Assembly (NCBI GenBank): GCA_002722565.1
Contig: PBMG01000021.1
Location: 62,001 to 126,000, forward strand
DNA: 64,000 bases
Direction of reading: 5' to 3'
Source: Acidimicrobiaceae bacterium
GTDB taxonomy: Bacteria; Actinomycetota; Acidimicrobiia; Acidimicrobiales; Poriferisodalaceae
Positions 53,785 through 61,019 of this stretch are shown piece by piece. Each line of letters opens with the position of its first letter. Position 1 is the stretch's first letter. The position numbers and the translations under genes are program-made. The notes beneath the pieces are model-generated. The model was not told the origin of the DNA and did not search any database. It saw only the letters and a program-made list of their open reading frames with translations.

Positions 53785-54661
53785 CGAACAAAATGCCCAA
53801 AAAAGAGGTGTCCCGGCAGCAGCGATTGCGATGGTCGGTTGGGCCGCCTCAGGGGTTATCGCCAAAGGGATTACTGAGCTAGGCACATTCGCAGTTGTTT
53901 TCTGGAGAATGTGGATCTACGCCGTAATAGTGATCCTGTTCCTAAAAGTTCGAGGGACGCCTCTCAGGAAAGAGTCTCTACGAATTTCTTGGAAAGGCGG
54001 GGTTTCGTTGGGCGCAGACATCATGCTTTTCTTTTCTGCGTTACGCCTAACCACCGTCGCTAACGCAACAGTTATCGGATCGTGTCAGCCGTTAATCATG
54101 TTATTCATTGCTGGTCGAATCTTCGGTGAGAGGCCCAGACGTTACGACTGGGCCTTGGCACTGGTCGCAATTGCTGGTGTGGCAACTGTGATGTTTGGTT
54201 CGACTGGTGTTCAAGGCTGGAGTCTGAGCGGAGACCTGTTATCTGTAGCAACTGTTGTCGCCTGGACCTTATATTTCGTCTTCTCAAAATTAAGTAGTCG
54301 AAAGATAGAATCGTCGCAATACACAGGCGCGACAGCGCTGATATGCGCTTTGTTCGCCACTCCTTTTGCCCTCGCTTCAGGACAACTGTTTGACATGCCC
54401 TCAGCCAATGCTTGGGTCTGGCTATTTATTCTCTCTATCGGGCCCGGTTTCGCCTCACATATGTTGATGAATTGGGCCTTAGCTCACATACCAGTTTGGT
54501 TTGGTTCCACTTTGACTCTTGCTATTCCAGTAACAGCAACGGTGATGGCTTGGGTATTTCTTGGCGAAGACGTGGTTGCACTTCAGTTTGTAGGGATGGG
54601 GGTAGTTCTATTCGCTCTGGCAGTCATAGTGATCGGACAATCCAATACCGCTCAACGTTGA
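53777..54661 (+). CDS. EamA/DMT-superfamily transporter
   Basis: The 294 residues form ten hydrophobic helices with the internal repeat typical of the EamA family (10-TM drug/metabolite transporters). Characteristic pieces are AMVGWAASGVIAKGI, SCQPLIMLFIAGRIFGERP, IAGVATVMFG, and LTLAIPVTATVMAWVFLGEDV. Such carriers export or import amino acids or other small metabolites; substrate is unknown. It starts with GTG and no clear Shine-Dalgarno, and overlaps a short leader frame. It is convergent with an enoyl-CoA hydratase. Confidence 0.9.
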   Translation: MTSEQNAQKRGVPAAAIAMVGWAASGVIAKGITELGTFAVVFWRMWIYAVIVILFLKVRGTPLRKESLRISWKGGVSLGADIMLFFSALRLTTVANATVIGSCQPLIMLFIAGRIFGERPRRYDWALALVAIAGVATVMFGSTGVQGWSLSGDLLSVATVVAWTLYFVFSKLSSRKIESSQYTGATALICALFATPFALASGQLFDMPSANAWVWLFILSIGPGFASHMLMNWALAHIPVWFGSTLTLAIPVTATVMAWVFLGEDVVALQFVGMGVVLFALAVIVIGQSNTAQR

Positions 54662-54672
54662 CAAAAACGTTC

Positions 54673-55488
54673 TTACCGACCTTTCCAGCTAGGCAAACGT
54701 TTTTCAGAGAAGGCCCTCGGTCCCTCTCGCGCGTCTTCACTTTCCATCATTGACCTAACGGCTGGATATTCCCCGTAGAAAGCATCTTCTAGCCGGTGGT
54801 TTAGTCCGCGGGTCGCAGATTGTTTAGTTGCACGAATAGACAGCGGAGCCCCAAGCAGTATCTCGTCGATCAAATCATCAACTGCTTTGTCCAGATCAGA
54901 ATAACTAGCCACTTTATTAATGATTCCTATTTCTAGGGCCCGCTTCGCTGTCATCGATTTGCCGGTCAACAAGTACTCCATCGCTAATTTCAATGGCACT
55001 TGGCGGGGCAGCCGATGCACACCTCCTCCACCAGCGTAAATACCCCTTCGAGGTTCCGGAAGACCAAATTCAACATGATCAGCTGCAACAACTAGGTCGC
55101 ATGCCATTGCCACTTCAAACCCACCACCCAACGCCACTCCGTTTACTCGGGCAATGAGTGGTTTCGGATAGTCGAATCGTTCAATAAGTTTCGTTACCGT
55201 CTTCATCAACTCAGCGTCAGCTCGCTGATCTTCTTCAGAAGAGTGTTGGATCTGACTCAAATACTTCAAGTCACGACCTGCACAGAAGGCCTTATCTCCG
55301 GTTCCGGTTACAACCACGATCCACACTTCATCGTCACTAGCTGCGTGATCCAGAAGGTCGCTCCATTCTTTATGTGCAGGAGTATTGATCGCGTTTCTGA
55401 CCTCTGGCCTGTTAATCGTTATTCGCGCGACATGTGGTCGGGTCATCTCATAAAGAAAATATTCTGGTGTGAAATCAAGTGGTTGCAT
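54673..55488 (-). CDS. enoyl-CoA hydratase/isomerase
   Basis: This crotonase-fold enzyme (271 residues) adds water to enoyl-CoA or isomerises it. Visible are the oxyanion-hole strand FCAGRDLKYL, VALGGGFEVAMACDLVVAADHVEFGLPE with the first catalytic Glu, and GIYAGGGGVHRLPR. The C-terminus is EGPRAFSEKRLPSWKG, a standard ending in this family. No fusion is present. A promoter with TACGAT six bases before ATG 55488 suggests a leaderless transcript. It is divergent from the SnoaL-DLH-MaoC-carboxylase gene run. Confidence 0.9.
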   Translation of the reverse strand: MQPLDFTPEYFLYEMTRPHVARITINRPEVRNAINTPAHKEWSDLLDHAASDDEVWIVVVTGTGDKAFCAGRDLKYLSQIQHSSEEDQRADAELMKTVTKLIERFDYPKPLIARVNGVALGGGFEVAMACDLVVAADHVEFGLPEPRRGIYAGGGGVHRLPRQVPLKLAMEYLLTGKSMTAKRALEIGIINKVASYSDLDKAVDDLIDEILLGAPLSIRATKQSATRGLNHRLEDAFYGEYPAVRSMMESEDAREGPRAFSEKRLPSWKGR

Positions 55489-55494
55489 AACTTG

Positions 55495-55524
55495 ATCGTA
55501 GGCAGAGCAGCATTCGTCCGTCAG
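55495..55524 (-). promoter_or_regulatory. promoter of the enoyl-CoA hydratase gene (leaderless)
   Basis: The minus strand has CTGACG (55524-55519) and, after an 18-base spacer, TACGAT (55500-55495), which ends six bases before the ATG. The mRNA would start at or very near the initiation codon; no Shine-Dalgarno is present. This is the best-formed of the leaderless promoter candidates in the window. Confidence 0.45.
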
Positions 55525-55542
55525 ACATGCTGGACTACGGGA

Positions 55543-55995
55543 ATGAAGACTGAAGAAACACGAACACTCATTGAGCGGTACTACAGCGCACTAACTAATG
55601 GTGATCGCGAAGACCTCCGGGAATGCCTTAGCGTTGACGTTGTTTGGCAACTTCCAGCTACAGCAGGAGCCAATGGCACCGGTGGCTCAGATGCGAATGG
55701 AGTAGTGAGAGGGCGCGAGTCTGTCGCAACGGAACTCGGCGGGAGGACGATCAAAGAGACGTTCGATATTTCTCAACCGTTCGGTTTGGAAATTCGGAGC
55801 ATGATCGTTGACGGCGGATATGCAGCTGTTCAACAGAGACTGACTGCCACGACTAAAGCCAAAGGCCTTCCCTACGACAACCAATACTGCTGGATTTATT
55901 CCTGTGAGGAGAACCAGATAACTCGCATGGAGGAGTACACCGACACTCTCTACGCTGCTCAGACAATGGGTTGGGATCTAGGAGACTTGGACTGA
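55543..55995 (+). CDS. SnoaL-like ketosteroid-isomerase-fold protein
   Basis: The 150-residue protein opens MKTEETRTLIERYYSALTNGDRE and continues with the NTF2-like pattern LRECLSVDVVWQLP and EENQITRMEEYTDTLYAAQTMGW, a layout found in many small isomerases, dehydratases and unknowns. The start is set by the conserved N-terminal helix; an upstream-extended frame overlaps the divergent hydratase and was rejected. Its stop overlaps the next gene's ATG by one base (TGATG). Reaction unknown. Confidence 0.78.
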   Translation: MKTEETRTLIERYYSALTNGDREDLRECLSVDVVWQLPATAGANGTGGSDANGVVRGRESVATELGGRTIKETFDISQPFGLEIRSMIVDGGYAAVQQRLTATTKAKGLPYDNQYCWIYSCEENQITRMEEYTDTLYAAQTMGWDLGDLD

Positions 55996-56732
55996 TGATC
56001 GAAGCCCACCTAACCATCGAAACAAACGAAGGTCAGATGTCGACGTTTGTCGTTCGCCCCGAATCAGAAGGACCGTTCCCTGTAATTCTGTTCCTGATGG
56101 ACGCGCCAGGAAAACGAGAAGAACTTCATGACATGGCGAGGCGAGTCGCAGCGACTGGTTATTACGTTATGTTGCCGAATCTCTATTACCGAGACGTCCC
56201 CTCCTTCACAATTCATCGCGAGGACCCAGTCAGCGCTAAGTACATGGCGCAGCTAATGGATAATCTCAGCAACACTATGGTCTCTCGTGACGCTTTAACG
56301 CTCCTTGAACACGCTGAATCAGATGCTTCGGCAAACACCGATGTTGTTGGGGTGACCGGATACTGCATGAGCGGGCCGTTCGCCTTATGGCTAGCTGCCG
56401 ACTATCCCGAGAAGATAAGGGCCGCAGCATCTATACACGGAGTTCGGCTGGCCACCGATGCCGATGATTCACCCCACACAAGAGCGGCTGAAATTAACGG
56501 CGAAATTCTGGTTCTTGCCGCTGAGTTCGATGACTGGGTGGACAGACCTCATTATGATCGGCTGACAGAAGCTCTGACAAACGCTGAGGTTTCACACAAC
56601 GCGGAGTGGATCGAAGGGGTACACCACGGTTTCGTTTTTTCGCAACGACCTAAATATGACAAGGTCGCTTCGGAACGTCACTGGGAACTCCTACATTCTT
56701 TATTCGACCGCAACCTAAAGTCTTCGACATGA
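55995..56732 (+). CDS. dienelactone hydrolase family protein
   Basis: The 245 residues form an alpha/beta hydrolase with nucleophile Cys in VTGYCMSGPFALWLA, the Asp in LAAEFDDWVDRPHYD, and the His in GVHHGFVFSQRP, the Cys-Asp-His triad of dienelactone hydrolases. Related enzymes open lactone rings in aromatic degradation, while others are general esterases. It is coupled to the SnoaL gene (one-base overlap) and to the next gene (four-base overlap), so all three act together. Substrate unknown. Confidence 0.88.
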   Translation: MIEAHLTIETNEGQMSTFVVRPESEGPFPVILFLMDAPGKREELHDMARRVAATGYYVMLPNLYYRDVPSFTIHREDPVSAKYMAQLMDNLSNTMVSRDALTLLEHAESDASANTDVVGVTGYCMSGPFALWLAADYPEKIRAAASIHGVRLATDADDSPHTRAAEINGEILVLAAEFDDWVDRPHYDRLTEALTNAEVSHNAEWIEGVHHGFVFSQRPKYDKVASERHWELLHSLFDRNLKSST

Positions 56733-57562
56733 CGGTTTTATCTGCGTCGTGCAGTCGCGTAGCAGTTCCCGACCCTGCTGAGGTTTCGGCTGCTAACCCC
56801 ATACACGATGAAAGCGCTACAAGTTATGGGTATGCCGGTGGAATTGTGGCCGGAATACACACCTACGGATGGATGGTTCCTGCGATTCTCGATTCTCTTG
56901 GTACTAGTTGGCTCTCTCACGGGTGGTGCGAGTTCCGCCTTCCCAGACCCGTATATGCAGGCGATGAACTTCTTACGGAAGTGACACCATCTGCGGATAA
57001 TTCAGAGGTCGGGTTGATCACACAAAAAGTCCTCTCCGACGGGCGCATCACTATCGAAGGAACTATCGGGTTAGGTGATGCTCCTTGGATAGACGAATTC
57101 AAGCTTCCTAGTAACCGGTCGCCGGTTCCCGAGCCGGAGGACAGACCGTTTCTGGGGTTAAATGAGATTCCAACCGATCTCGATTATCCGTCAATGTCTG
57201 TTCCTTTAACAGCTGACGATGCCAGAGTTTGGATGGCTGAACGAATCCATGACGATGATCCTGCGTGGAGTTCGGGTGATACTCCAGTCACTCACCCATC
57301 GTGGGTTTTGGGACAAATGACGCCGCTAATCAGACACTCCTATCGAATGCCTGCTGGAGTCCATGCCTCCGGACGCGTGCAACATTTAGGGCCTTTTCAT
57401 GCTGACGGAGATGTAGTGGTGGCTGGGAGATGGGGTGAACTTGAGGTCAGAAAAGGCAAGCCGTGGTCTACAACTGACGCCGTGTTCATCGATGCTCATG
57501 GCTCAGAAGTCGCTCTTGTTCGACAAGTCGCTGTGATTCTTCCACCCCTTACCGCTGATTGA
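56729..57562 (+). CDS. MaoC-like double hot-dog acyl dehydratase or thioesterase
   Basis: In 277 residues, the N-terminal AANPIHDESATSYGYAGGIVAGIHTYGWMVP matches the hydratase-2/MaoC motif, with a second hot-dog-like half (RHSYRMPAGVHASGRVQHLGPFHADGD). The Asp-His dyad of MaoC hydratases could be in NPIHDESA. It may hydrate an enoyl-CoA or act as a thioesterase. It overlaps the hydrolase by four bases and is followed after 64 bases by the carboxylase, separated by a palindromic promoter region. Confidence 0.75.
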   Translation: MTVLSASCSRVAVPDPAEVSAANPIHDESATSYGYAGGIVAGIHTYGWMVPAILDSLGTSWLSHGWCEFRLPRPVYAGDELLTEVTPSADNSEVGLITQKVLSDGRITIEGTIGLGDAPWIDEFKLPSNRSPVPEPEDRPFLGLNEIPTDLDYPSMSVPLTADDARVWMAERIHDDDPAWSSGDTPVTHPSWVLGQMTPLIRHSYRMPAGVHASGRVQHLGPFHADGDVVVAGRWGELEVRKGKPWSTTDAVFIDAHGSEVALVRQVAVILPPLTAD

Positions 57563-57591
57563 GCGAGAACGACAGTGCCTACATGATGTAG
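57559..57591 (+). promoter_or_regulatory. carboxylase promoter with palindromic operator over the -10
   Basis: TTGAGC (57559-57564) and CATGAT (57582-57587) are 17 bases apart. The -10 lies inside CTACATGATGTAG (57579-57591), a perfect 13-base palindrome around one central G. A repressor dimer bound here would block polymerase. AGAGG precedes ATG 57627 by five bases. No regulator gene is adjacent. The palindrome is certain; its function is inference. Confidence 0.45.
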
Positions 57592-57626
57592 AACGGGCAT
57601 AGAAAAGCATCCGTGAAGAGGTACCA

Positions 57627-60600
57627 ATGCCTGTAGAAAAGCTCCTGATAGCGAACCGTGGCGAAATTGCTATACGAATAGCTCGCGCTGCTGGGGATCT
57701 GGGAATCGCGAGCGTTGCCACTTTCAGTTCCGACGATCATTTGTCTCTACATAGGCAGGTTTCCGATGAATCAGTGGGGTTGGAAGGCAGCGGGGTAGCC
57801 GCCTACCTGGACATAGATCAGATCGTGGACGTCGCTGTTTCTTCGGGTTGCGACGCCGTTCACCCGGGATACGGTTTTCTAGCTGAAAACGCCGATTTCG
57901 CGCGAGCGTTGGAGACCAAAGGGATCACGTTTGTGGGGCCGCTTTCTGAGCAGTTGGCTTTATTCGGCGACAAGCTCTCAGCCAGGAATCTAGCGACGCG
58001 GCTTGACGTCCCAGTAGTTGCGGCTACTCCAGGTGCAGCCACCTTAGAAGAGGTCGAAGAATTTCTTGCTGAGCATGGGGCTGTCATGGTTAAAGCTGTG
58101 GCGGGAGGTGGCGGCAGAGGGATGCGTGAAGTCCGTCAAGGCCAAGATGTCGCATCAATTTTTGAACGCTGCCAAAGCGAGGCCCAATCTTCCTTCGGTA
58201 TTGGCGATCTTTACGCAGAAAAACTTATTGAGGCAGCAAGACACATAGAAGTCCAAATCATCGGAGATGGGTCCTCTGTCACTCATCTCGGTGAACGGGA
58301 GTGCACCCTACAAAGACAGAACCAGAAGATTATTGAGGTCGCGCCGTCGCCATCAATTAACGCAGAGACCCGTGCCGTGTTGACTGACGCTGCCACCAAG
58401 ATGGCTGGTGAAGTCGGCTACTTGGGTTTAGGTACATGGGAATTTTTAGTTGATGCAAACGACCCGACAACCGTGGCCTTTATAGAAACCAATGCCCGAC
58501 TTCAGGTAGAGCACACGGTTACCGAAGAAATCACTGGAGTTGACTTAGTTCGTAGTCAAATCCTTATAGCAGGCGGCGCTTCGCTAGCTGATTTGCGGTT
58601 GCAGCAAACCCAGGCGCCTGAGCCAAAGGGGTTTGCCATTCAATGCCGGGTCAACACTGAAACGATGACTGAAGAGGGCTTAGCTCGGCCCGCAGGAGGG
58701 ACGATCTCAGCATTCGAAACTCCCAGTGGGCCCGGGGTCAGAACAGATTCCTATGGTTATCAGGGGTACCCAACGAATCCGAATTTTGACTCGTTGATTG
58801 CAAAGGTAATTGGGTACTCGCCAACTAGTAATTACGAAGACGCAGTGCGACGAGTCAGACGCGCTCTTAGCGAATTCCGTATTGAAGGAGTGTCTACCAA
58901 CATCACCTATCTACTTGCTTTGCTGGACCGGCCAGAGGTACGAGAAAATACTGTAACTACAGGTTTTATAAACATATTCGCTTCCGAACTCGTTGAGGCA
59001 GCCCAGCTAATCTCATTAGATCACTGGTCATCTCTTTCTGCTGATGAAGCGTCAACTGCTCCTCTTGCGGGGGCACAGGTAAGTAGCGATCCCCTAGCCG
59101 TTCTTCAACACGGTGATATAGATCAAAGACAGACGGATAATTCTTCAGCTAAATCAGAGAGCTCCTCATCGGCCGGACCCGATGGCACTCAGGCGGTCGA
59201 AGCCCCGCTGCAGGGAACGATTATCTCTCTATCCGTAAGTCCGGGAGATGAGGTAGCTATGGGTCAACCTGTAGCTGTTATGGAAGCGATGAAAATGGAA
59301 CATGTCATCGCGTCCACTATGACCGGCATAGTGCGGTCCTTAGGGGTTAGTCAGGGTGACACTATCTATGAAGGTCATCCGCTTTTGTTTATTGAGGAAG
59401 CAGATCTCGATATCGAGAGCGACGAAACCCAAGCAACAGTCGACCTTGACTTCATAAGACCCGATCTGCAGGAAGTCTTTGACCGCCATTACAAGGGAAT
59501 GGATGAGGCAAAGCCGTCGGCTGTCGAGAAAAGACATGGTCGAGGTCACCGAACAGCCCGCGAGAACTTATCTCGTCTAATCGACGATGGAACATTCGTC
59601 GAGTACGGACCGTTGATGGTGGCGGCGCAACGACGACGGAGAAGCCTCGACGACCTCATCGATAACACCCAAGGCGATGGCATGGTCGCAGGAATCGGAA
59701 GCGTGAACGGTGCTTTATTTGGTCAAGACGATGCTCAAACAATGGTGATGTCCTATGACTACATGGTTCTAGCTGGAACCCAAGGGCTCCAGAATCATCG
59801 GAAAAAGGATCGGCTCTTCGAATTAGCGGAGCAGAACAAACTTCCGACTGTCCTGCTAGCCGAGGGTGGCGGAGGTCGCCCTGGTGACACCGATACAGCT
59901 GGCGGAGCTGGGCTTGACTGTTGGGCATTCACTTTCTTCGCAAAGCTGTCTGGTTTAGTTCCACTCGTAGGTGTCACAAATGGCCGCTGCTTCGCAGGCA
60001 ATGCCGTACTGCTGGGTTGTTGTGACGTGATTATTGCCACCGAAGGGTCGAACATTGGCATAGGCGGCCCAGCGATGATCGAAGGGGGTGGACTTGGGGT
60101 CTTTCGCCCGGAAGAAGTCGGGCCAGTTGATGTCCAATACCCGAATGGAGTTATCGACATCCTCGTTAAAGATGAAGATGAAGCGATGGACACGGCTAAG
60201 AAATACCTTTCTTATTTCCAAGGGCCAGTCGAAGATTGGGAGGCACCGGATCAGCGATTATTGAGGCATATTGTCCCTGAGAATCGTCTTCGTGCTTATG
60301 ACGTTCGCGAGGTCATTGAGACTATGTGTGATGTCGACTCAACCCTTGAAATTCGTAAGGGTTGGGGGCCTGGTTGCATCACAACTTTAGCTCGAATCGA
60401 GGGCCACCCTGTCGGGATCATCGCTAACAACAACCATCATCTAGGTGGGGCTATAGATGCTGACGTCGGCGATAAGGGCAGCAGGTTCATGCAACTCTGC
60501 GATGCTCATGACATACCGCTGATCTTTTTGTGCGACACGCCAGGAATTATGGTGGGACCTCAAGCCGAGTATGAGGCGACCGTTCGTCATGCCAGCCGAA

Positions 60601-61010
60601 TGTTTGTTACTTCAGCCAGCGTAACTGTGCCGTTTATGACCGTTGTATTGCGCAAAGGCTACGGGCTTGGGGCTCAGGCTATGGCTGGAGGCAGTTTCAA
60701 AGCTCCGGTGTTCTGTGTGGCTTGGCCTACGGGCGAATTTGGCGGGATGGGGCTCGAAGGCTTCGTCAAACTTGGTTACCGCAAAGAACTTGAATCCATC
60801 GAAGACCCAGAAGAGCGAATCGCTTACTACGAAGAGATGGTGGCGAAGCTATACGAGAATGGTAAGGCTGTGAGTACAGCAACATTTTTTGAGTTGGATG
60901 ATGTGATCGATCCAGCGGAAACTCGCACCTGGGTTTCTATGGCTCTGAAGGCAGCTCCAAAACCATCTCCTAGAGACGGAAAGAAACGTCCCATGGTTGA
61001 TACTTGGTAG
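57627..61010 (+). CDS. single-chain long-chain acyl-CoA carboxylase (BC-BCCP-CT)
   Basis: The 1127-residue protein carries all parts of a biotin-dependent carboxylase: biotin carboxylase (1 to about 455; LIANRGEIAIRIARAA, KAVAGGGGRGMREV, RHIEVQIIGDG, TNARLQVEH), a Ser/Glu-rich linker (about 480-525), biotin carrier domain with EAMKMEH (biotinyl Lys556), and a crotonase-fold carboxyltransferase (about 615-1127; GGGGRPGDTD, GNAVLLGCCDVIIAT, CDTPGIMVGP). Homologous single-chain LCC enzymes form hexamers and carboxylate acyl-CoAs of C2-C20. It has its own palindromic promoter. Substrate range here is unknown. Confidence 0.94.
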   Translation: MPVEKLLIANRGEIAIRIARAAGDLGIASVATFSSDDHLSLHRQVSDESVGLEGSGVAAYLDIDQIVDVAVSSGCDAVHPGYGFLAENADFARALETKGITFVGPLSEQLALFGDKLSARNLATRLDVPVVAATPGAATLEEVEEFLAEHGAVMVKAVAGGGGRGMREVRQGQDVASIFERCQSEAQSSFGIGDLYAEKLIEAARHIEVQIIGDGSSVTHLGERECTLQRQNQKIIEVAPSPSINAETRAVLTDAATKMAGEVGYLGLGTWEFLVDANDPTTVAFIETNARLQVEHTVTEEITGVDLVRSQILIAGGASLADLRLQQTQAPEPKGFAIQCRVNTETMTEEGLARPAGGTISAFETPSGPGVRTDSYGYQGYPTNPNFDSLIAKVIGYSPTSNYEDAVRRVRRALSEFRIEGVSTNITYLLALLDRPEVRENTVTTGFINIFASELVEAAQLISLDHWSSLSADEASTAPLAGAQVSSDPLAVLQHGDIDQRQTDNSSAKSESSSSAGPDGTQAVEAPLQGTIISLSVSPGDEVAMGQPVAVMEAMKMEHVIASTMTGIVRSLGVSQGDTIYEGHPLLFIEEADLDIESDETQATVDLDFIRPDLQEVFDRHYKGMDEAKPSAVEKRHGRGHRTARENLSRLIDDGTFVEYGPLMVAAQRRRRSLDDLIDNTQGDGMVAGIGSVNGALFGQDDAQTMVMSYDYMVLAGTQGLQNHRKKDRLFELAEQNKLPTVLLAEGGGGRPGDTDTAGGAGLDCWAFTFFAKLSGLVPLVGVTNGRCFAGNAVLLGCCDVIIATEGSNIGIGGPAMIEGGGLGVFRPEEVGPVDVQYPNGVIDILVKDEDEAMDTAKKYLSYFQGPVEDWEAPDQRLLRHIVPENRLRAYDVREVIETMCDVDSTLEIRKGWGPGCITTLARIEGHPVGIIANNNHHLGGAIDADVGDKGSRFMQLCDAHDIPLIFLCDTPGIMVGPQAEYEATVRHASRMFVTSASVTVPFMTVVLRKGYGLGAQAMAGGSFKAPVFCVAWPTGEFGGMGLEGFVKLGYRKELESIEDPEERIAYYEEMVAKLYENGKAVSTATFFELDDVIDPAETRTWVSMALKAAPKPSPRDGKKRPMVDTW

Positions 61011-61019
61011 GAGCGCTTT

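Noticed and set aside
55243-55542. 100-residue extension of the SnoaL-like gene
   Set aside because: It overlaps the enoyl-CoA hydratase on the other strand and shows no NTF2-fold features; the family pattern starts at ATG 55543.
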